Of a stretch of DNA of 64,000 bases, positions 59,441 through 64,000 are shown piece by piece. The stretch is from Phaeodactylibacter luteus (lineage in GTDB: Bacteria; Bacteroidota; Bacteroidia; Chitinophagales; Saprospiraceae): assembly GCF_007993045.1 (NCBI RefSeq), contig NZ_VOOR01000006.1, positions 62,001-126,000 on the forward strand. The letters run 5' to 3'. The notes under the pieces were generated by a model. That model saw only the letters and a list, made by a program, of their open reading frames with translations. It did no database searches and had not been told where the DNA came from. Both the position numbers and the translations under genes were made by a program. Numbering within the stretch: position 1 is the first letter of the stretch; each line of letters opens with the position of its first letter.

Positions 59441-62434
59441 ATGAAACTTAACTTCAACTCCATGACGAGGGGCGTCGTCTTGGTTTTAGCGCTGTTCCTG
59501 TGCAACTTCACCTTTGCGCAGCGGACGATCACCGGCACGGTGACAGACGCTGAAACCGGCGAGACGCTCATCGGCGCCAACGTTCTCGTGGTTGGGACTA
59601 GTACAGGTACCATTACAGACTTTGACGGTACCTATTCTCTGAATGTTTCGGAGGATGCCACGGCTCTTGAGTTTTCTTACACCGGCTATGGCTCTCAGCG
59701 TATCGAAATCGGCTCACAGACCGTTATCGATATTGCTATGAGCGCGGGTCAGCAGCTTGAAGAAGTTGTTGTTGTCGGTTATGGATCACAGAAAGAGAAA
59801 GAAATCACTTCTTCTGTCACTTCTGTAAGTGCGGAAGAGTTCAACCAAGGGCCTATCACCGACCCAGCACAGCTGCTGCAGGGCAAGGTAGCAGGCCTTC
59901 AGGTGTACAACCGGGGTGGAGACCCCAACGGGCGGAGCGTTATCCGTCTGCGTGGTATCTCTACTGTTGGGGCCAACACGGAGCCGCTCGTAGTAGTGGA
60001 CGGCATCATTGGTGCCTCTCTGGACAACGTTGACCCCAATGATATCGAGAGCGTGACTGTCCTCAAGGATGGTTCCGCTGCTGCTATTTATGGCTCTCGT
60101 GGTTCTGCAGGTGTTATTTTGGTAACTACCCGTACGGGCCAGAAAGGGCAGGGGGTTCAGTTCTCTTACAATGGCCAGCTCGGTGCTTCTACTGCATTCA
60201 ACAGCGTGCCAGTAATGAGCGCTGAAGAGTTTGTTGCTGCTGGCGGTACGGACCTTGGCTCACAGACCAACTGGACTGACGAGGTGACGCGCACGGGCAT
60301 TACCAATGTGCACAGCCTTTCTGCTTCTGGCGGCTCAGGCAACACCAACTACCGCGTTTCAGGCAACTATCGTAACGTGGATGGTATCCTGAACAACTCG
60401 GGCTTTGAGCAGTTCAACGGCCGTGTCAACTTGTCTACAAAGGCATTCAACGACCGCGTTAGCCTGGACTTCAACTCTTCTTTCACCAACCGCAACTCTG
60501 ACTACGGCTTCAATGAAGCACTGCGCTACGCGGTTCTGTACAACCCTACCGCTCCTGTTTTTGGTAAGGATGCACCGTTCCCTTTCGCCAGCGATCAGTA
60601 TGGCGGGTACTTTGAGACCCTCGGCTTGTTCGATAGCTTCAACCCGGTCTCTATCATTGAGCAGAACCGCAATCAGGGCAAGCGTACAGAAGTAACTTAC
60701 GGCGCACGCCTTGGCTACCGCATCACGGATAACCTGGAAGTTTCTGGGCGTGTGGCTCAGCAGAAAACTACGCTGGCCAACCGGGCTTACTACCCCACCA
60801 CTTCCCTCTTCCGGGGCAATGCTACCAGCCCAACCCGGAAAGGCCGTGCAGACTTTTACGACGAGATCACTAGCTTCCAGCTGTATGAGGGCTATGCTAC
60901 TTATGTGAACGACATCGGCAGCCGCTCCAACCTTCGGGTAACAGCAGGTTACTCTTATCAGCAGAACAACTTCGAGTCTACTTACCTGAGCCTGGGCGAC
61001 TTCCCGAACAATATCCAGGACTACGGCAACCTGATCCAGACTTCTCAGGATTTGCAGAACGCTGGCTTTATCCAAGCCAACAGTGCAGTTTCTCCAGATG
61101 AGAAGATCATTGCTTTCTTCGCTCGTGCCAACTTCTCGTTCGACGATGCCATCTTCCTGAACGCTTCGGTACGCCGTGAGGGCTCTACTAAGCTTGGTGA
61201 GGACAACCGCTGGGGTATTTTCCCTGCCCTTGGTGTGGGTGTAGACCTCAACCGTTACCTCAACTTCAACCGGGTAGACCTCTTGAAGGTGCGCCTTGGT
61301 TATGGTGTGACGGGCTCTCTGCCAGGCCCCAATGGCTTGTCTCAGCCTATCCGCCAAGTGGTTAACGGCGCTGACGGCAGCGTTTCAACTGAGCTCATCC
61401 GCGCAGCTAACCCCGACCTGAAGTGGGAGGAAAAAGCTGAGCTAAATTTCGGTGTGGAATTTGGCATGGACCGCTTCACGGCTACCTTGGACCTCTACAA
61501 CCGCGATATCTCTGACTTCATCCTCGAGCGTACTGTTGATGCAGCTGTATTCGGTGTAGACCGCCGCTTTGAAAATGCAGGCCGCCTGACTACACAGGGC
61601 GCAGAACTGACACTGGGCTACGATGTAGTCAATTCCAGCAAGGTAAGCTGGAATACTGGCGTCGTGCTTTCTACCTACAAAACGACACTGGAAGAGTACG
61701 TCATCCCTCAGGAAATCCGTGCTAACCTCGGTGCTCCTGGCCAGAACGGTACCAACCTGATCCGCGTAGCGGAAGGTGAGGAAATTGGCCAGATCTGGGG
61801 CCCTGTCTATGCTGGGGTAGGTGAGAATGGCGCGCCACTGCTTTCTGATATCAATGGCGATGGCCAGGTTATCGGCGATCAGGGCAACGCGCTGAACCCA
61901 GAGGCGGACTTCCAGGTATTGGGCAATGGTATCCCTGATCTGGAGTTTGGCTGGACCAACCAGCTGAGGCTGGGCGAGTGGTCTGTCAATGCCTTCTTCC
62001 GTGGCGCATTGGGCCATAGCCTCGTGAACACTTTCCGCGCTTTCTACGAGCCGCGCATTTCTTCTCAGTCTTCCTACAACTTTGTCAATACAGAACTGGT
62101 GGAAGAAGGGCTGACCGCAGCTCAGTTTAGCTCCCTTTATGTAGAAAAAGCAGACTTCTTCAAGCTGGACAACCTGACCATCTCTCGCAGCTTCAGCTTT
62201 GCCAAAGACAGCGCCATCCGCGGCCTCACAGTGTCGCTAACTGGACAAAACCTGTTTATTTTGACCAACTATACGGGTACAGATCCTGAACCAGCACTGG
62301 TCGATTATGGTTCTGCTGATAACGGCGGAGAAGTAGACTTTTCTAATCCTGACGTGCTCAGCCCAGGTATCGACCGCCGCTACAACTACTTTGCGTCGCG
62401 GACTTTCACCCTGGGAGTGAACCTCAATTTTTAA
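59441..62434 (+). CDS. SusC/RagA-family TonB-linked outer-membrane transporter
   Basis: The 997-residue protein has a signal peptide (1-27, ending FAQ), a carboxypeptidase-regulatory-like domain (about 29-112: TITGTVTDAETGETLIGANV), a TonB box-like region (EEVVVVGYGSQ) and plug (about 120-230; RGISTVGANTEPLVVVDGI, SAAAIYGSRGSAGVILVTT), and a long barrel with the C-terminal TFTLGVNLNF ending in Phe. It imports glycans or peptides with SusD. It uses codons such as TCT, GGT and CGT more than nearby genes, a sign of strong expression. The susD gene follows by 20 bp. Confidence 0.95.
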   Translation: MKLNFNSMTRGVVLVLALFLCNFTFAQRTITGTVTDAETGETLIGANVLVVGTSTGTITDFDGTYSLNVSEDATALEFSYTGYGSQRIEIGSQTVIDIAMSAGQQLEEVVVVGYGSQKEKEITSSVTSVSAEEFNQGPITDPAQLLQGKVAGLQVYNRGGDPNGRSVIRLRGISTVGANTEPLVVVDGIIGASLDNVDPNDIESVTVLKDGSAAAIYGSRGSAGVILVTTRTGQKGQGVQFSYNGQLGASTAFNSVPVMSAEEFVAAGGTDLGSQTNWTDEVTRTGITNVHSLSASGGSGNTNYRVSGNYRNVDGILNNSGFEQFNGRVNLSTKAFNDRVSLDFNSSFTNRNSDYGFNEALRYAVLYNPTAPVFGKDAPFPFASDQYGGYFETLGLFDSFNPVSIIEQNRNQGKRTEVTYGARLGYRITDNLEVSGRVAQQKTTLANRAYYPTTSLFRGNATSPTRKGRADFYDEITSFQLYEGYATYVNDIGSRSNLRVTAGYSYQQNNFESTYLSLGDFPNNIQDYGNLIQTSQDLQNAGFIQANSAVSPDEKIIAFFARANFSFDDAIFLNASVRREGSTKLGEDNRWGIFPALGVGVDLNRYLNFNRVDLLKVRLGYGVTGSLPGPNGLSQPIRQVVNGADGSVSTELIRAANPDLKWEEKAELNFGVEFGMDRFTATLDLYNRDISDFILERTVDAAVFGVDRRFENAGRLTTQGAELTLGYDVVNSSKVSWNTGVVLSTYKTTLEEYVIPQEIRANLGAPGQNGTNLIRVAEGEEIGQIWGPVYAGVGENGAPLLSDINGDGQVIGDQGNALNPEADFQVLGNGIPDLEFGWTNQLRLGEWSVNAFFRGALGHSLVNTFRAFYEPRISSQSSYNFVNTELVEEGLTAAQFSSLYVEKADFFKLDNLTISRSFSFAKDSAIRGLTVSLTGQNLFILTNYTGTDPEPALVDYGSADNGGEVDFSNPDVLSPGIDRRYNYFASRTFTLGVNLNF

Positions 62435-62454
62435 CTAGAAAAATTTAAAAGGTG

Positions 62455-64000
62455 ATGATTAAGCTTTTTAAGTATTCCATAATCTTCAGCCTGGGTCTTC
62501 TGGTTGTCGCATGTACTGACTTGGAAGAAGATCTGGTCGGCGATATTACTGAAGATTTCTCTGAAGATGGCGTCAATGTTGACGGCCCAGGAGGTAGCGA
62601 TGGCCCACTTACGGCCCTCTACGCAGAGCTTCGCAACTCCGGAACTGCCAATCATGGCGGTTATTACTCCATACAGGAGATCACAACTGATGAGATGTTC
62701 ATCGGTGCCAAAGGTGGCGACTGGTTCGATGGCGGCGATTTGATCCGCCTGCATCAGCACACTTACACGGCCAACCACCCGTTCATCAATGGCGCGTGGG
62801 TAGCTACCTACAACGCGATTGCTACCGCCAACGATAACCTCGGGAGCGGCAACCTGAACGAGTCAGAAGTGGCTCAAGCTCGTGCAGTACGTGCTTACTT
62901 CTACTGGCGTTTGCTCGACTCTTATGGCCGGGTGAAGCTCGTAACGGAGAACGATACCGATCCTCCTCAAGCTTCCCGCGAAGATGTCTTTGCTTTTGTT
63001 GAGAGCGAGCTGCTTGCTGCGTTGGGCATTTCTGAAGTTACTGCTGACATGGACCTTTCTGCAAGCCCGCTTGCTGACGGTGGCTCGGCTTATACCATGA
63101 ACCGCTACGGTGCGCTCGGCCTGTTGGCAAAGCTTTACCTCAATGCTGAAGTTTACACGGGCATGCCTATGTATGACAAAGCAGAAATTGCGGCTTCGTT
63201 TGTAATTGACAGCGGTGTTTATGTGCTTTGTGACGAGGGCTGCTCTGTCCCTAACTTGGGCAGGCGTCCGGATGTTACTACAGACCCCGCTACCCTTGAT
63301 GGCTATGCGGCGGTTTTTGCAGCCAACAACGAAGGTAATCCTGAGCATATCTTCTCTGTCCGTTATGACGAGGTGAACGGCCCAGGTATGAACTTCAGCC
63401 AGATGAACCTGCACTACTCCAGCCAGTTTACTTTCAACTTCCAGGAACAGCCATGGAATGGCTATGCCACGGTCGAAGAGTTCTACAACTCTTACGAGGA
63501 TGGCGATAAGCGTAAGGAGGCGAGCTTCATCGTTGGCCCACAGCTAGACTTCAGCGGTTCTGCACTGCTCGACTATGCTGCCGATGATGATGACATTCAG
63601 CTCAACTATACGCCTGAGATCAACGAGCTGGCCCCTAACTCTTCACGCGAAGCGGGTGCACGCCCAGCTAAGTTCAGCTTCAAGCAGTTTGGCCGTGCCG
63701 AAATGGACAACGACTTCCCTATCGTCCGCTTGGGAGAGCTCTACCTGATACGTGCTGAAGCGCGTGCCCGTCAGGCTGACAACTGGGCTGTAGCTGAGGC
63801 TGACGTAAACGTACTGCGTGAGCGTGCTGGCGTTGACCCCTACAATGGGCAGTTGACAGAGGACGAGTTCCTGGCTGAGCGTGGTCGGGAAATGTTCCAA
63901 GAGACGGCTCGCCGTACCGACCTCATCCGCTTTGGCCGTTACAATGACACTTGGTGGGAGAAGCCTGTTTCTGAGCCATTCAAAAACATCTTCCCTATCC
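62455..64000 (+). CDS. SusD/RagB-family lipoprotein (C-terminus off the window)
   Basis: The frame opens at ATG 62455 (a GTG three bases upstream is also possible) and runs to the right edge, 515 codons. The lipoprotein signal ends LLVVAC, with Cys20. The SusD features are LTALYAELRNSG, the TPR-like ARAVRAYFYWRLLDSYG helices, and PIVRLGELYLIRAEARAR with the later RRTDLIRFGRY. It is the glycan- or peptide-binding lid that works with SusC. It lies 20 bp after susC and shares its codon bias. Only the last part of the protein is missing. Confidence 0.93.
   Translation, partial: MIKLFKYSIIFSLGLLVVACTDLEEDLVGDITEDFSEDGVNVDGPGGSDGPLTALYAELRNSGTANHGGYYSIQEITTDEMFIGAKGGDWFDGGDLIRLHQHTYTANHPFINGAWVATYNAIATANDNLGSGNLNESEVAQARAVRAYFYWRLLDSYGRVKLVTENDTDPPQASREDVFAFVESELLAALGISEVTADMDLSASPLADGGSAYTMNRYGALGLLAKLYLNAEVYTGMPMYDKAEIAASFVIDSGVYVLCDEGCSVPNLGRRPDVTTDPATLDGYAAVFAANNEGNPEHIFSVRYDEVNGPGMNFSQMNLHYSSQFTFNFQEQPWNGYATVEEFYNSYEDGDKRKEASFIVGPQLDFSGSALLDYAADDDDIQLNYTPEINELAPNSSREAGARPAKFSFKQFGRAEMDNDFPIVRLGELYLIRAEARARQADNWAVAEADVNVLRERAGVDPYNGQLTEDEFLAERGREMFQETARRTDLIRFGRYNDTWWEKPVSEPFKNIFPI

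Noticed and set aside
60359-61357. 332-codon minus-strand open frame
   Set aside because: It lies wholly within the SusC gene on the other strand and its protein has no signature; it is an antisense shadow of biased codons.

Overview
The window reads as chromosome of a Bacteroidota bacterium, most likely a marine or aquatic member of the Saprospiria (Lewinella/Phaeodactylibacter-like); the lineage is inferred. Supporting signs are a SusC/SusD pair, a secreted LamG protein ending in a type IX secretion (gliding-motility-associated) C-terminal domain, TAnnTTTG-type promoter -7 boxes, zinc-free type B ribosomal protein L31, a GlmU-like nucleotidyltransferase typical of this phylum, and many signal peptides ending in AQ. 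No rRNA, tRNA, CRISPR array, prophage or intact transposon is visible. Nearly all of the window is ordinary chromosome with good coding density.

Layout. 1-1.9 kb: the 3' part is missing from a minus-strand outer-membrane protein whose beta-barrel plus TSP3 module is tandemly duplicated. 1.9-2.7 kb: decayed IS200/IS605 element. 2.7-5.3 kb: TPR sensor kinase and response regulator. 5.9-10.4 kb: four secreted or lipid-anchored proteins of mostly unknown role, one carrying a T9SS tail. 10.5-13.7 kb: ybaB, aroQ, recQ. 14-16 kb: kdsD coupled to a lipoprotein gene. 16.4-17.7 kb: CoA-transferase. 18-19.9 kb: ECF sigma factor coupled to a membrane-anchored barrel protein. 20-25.3 kb: aldo/keto reductase, esterase, NUDIX hydrolase, L31, nucleotidyltransferase and spermidine-synthase-like protein. 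25.3-27.4 kb: an overlapping trio (secreted protein, zinc ribbon, transglutaminase). 27.8-30.2 kb: secreted protein, Rrf2 regulator with a Crp/Fnr-like operator, fatty acid desaturase. 30.9-40.8 kb: gltD, gltB, Gfo/Idh/MocA oxidoreductase, glutaminase, galE. 41-46.8 kb: cysQ, O-antigen ligase, methylmalonyl-CoA epimerase, glpX, gph, dinB. 47-50.5 kb: UMF1-type transporter, then a RimK ATP-grasp ligase abutting an AstE/AspA-type zinc hydrolase. 50.5-56.9 kb: DUF1080 lipoprotein, MITE-like element, two fold-type III PLP racemases, M20 amidohydrolase, sodium:solute symporter. 57-59 kb: GNAT acetyltransferase and a two-DTG aspartic protease with PDZ. 59.4-64 kb: susC and partial susD, in T-richer, highly biased codons that suggest strong expression.

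The clearest structure not explained by genes is a dispersed intergenic element of about 150-180 bp, present seven times (one copy divergent) in both orientations. It has a conserved core and a hairpin whose loop changes from copy to copy. A second element at 51.4-51.6 kb has about 20-bp terminal inverted repeats and looks like a MITE; sequence next to it is shared with the decayed IS200/IS605 remnant at 2.1-2.5 kb. Regulatory sites worth testing are a perfect TGTGA-N6-TCACA palindrome placed about 43 bp upstream of the predicted rrf2 start site, and an orphan promoter-plus-terminator at 21.25-21.32 kb that may encode a very short RNA.
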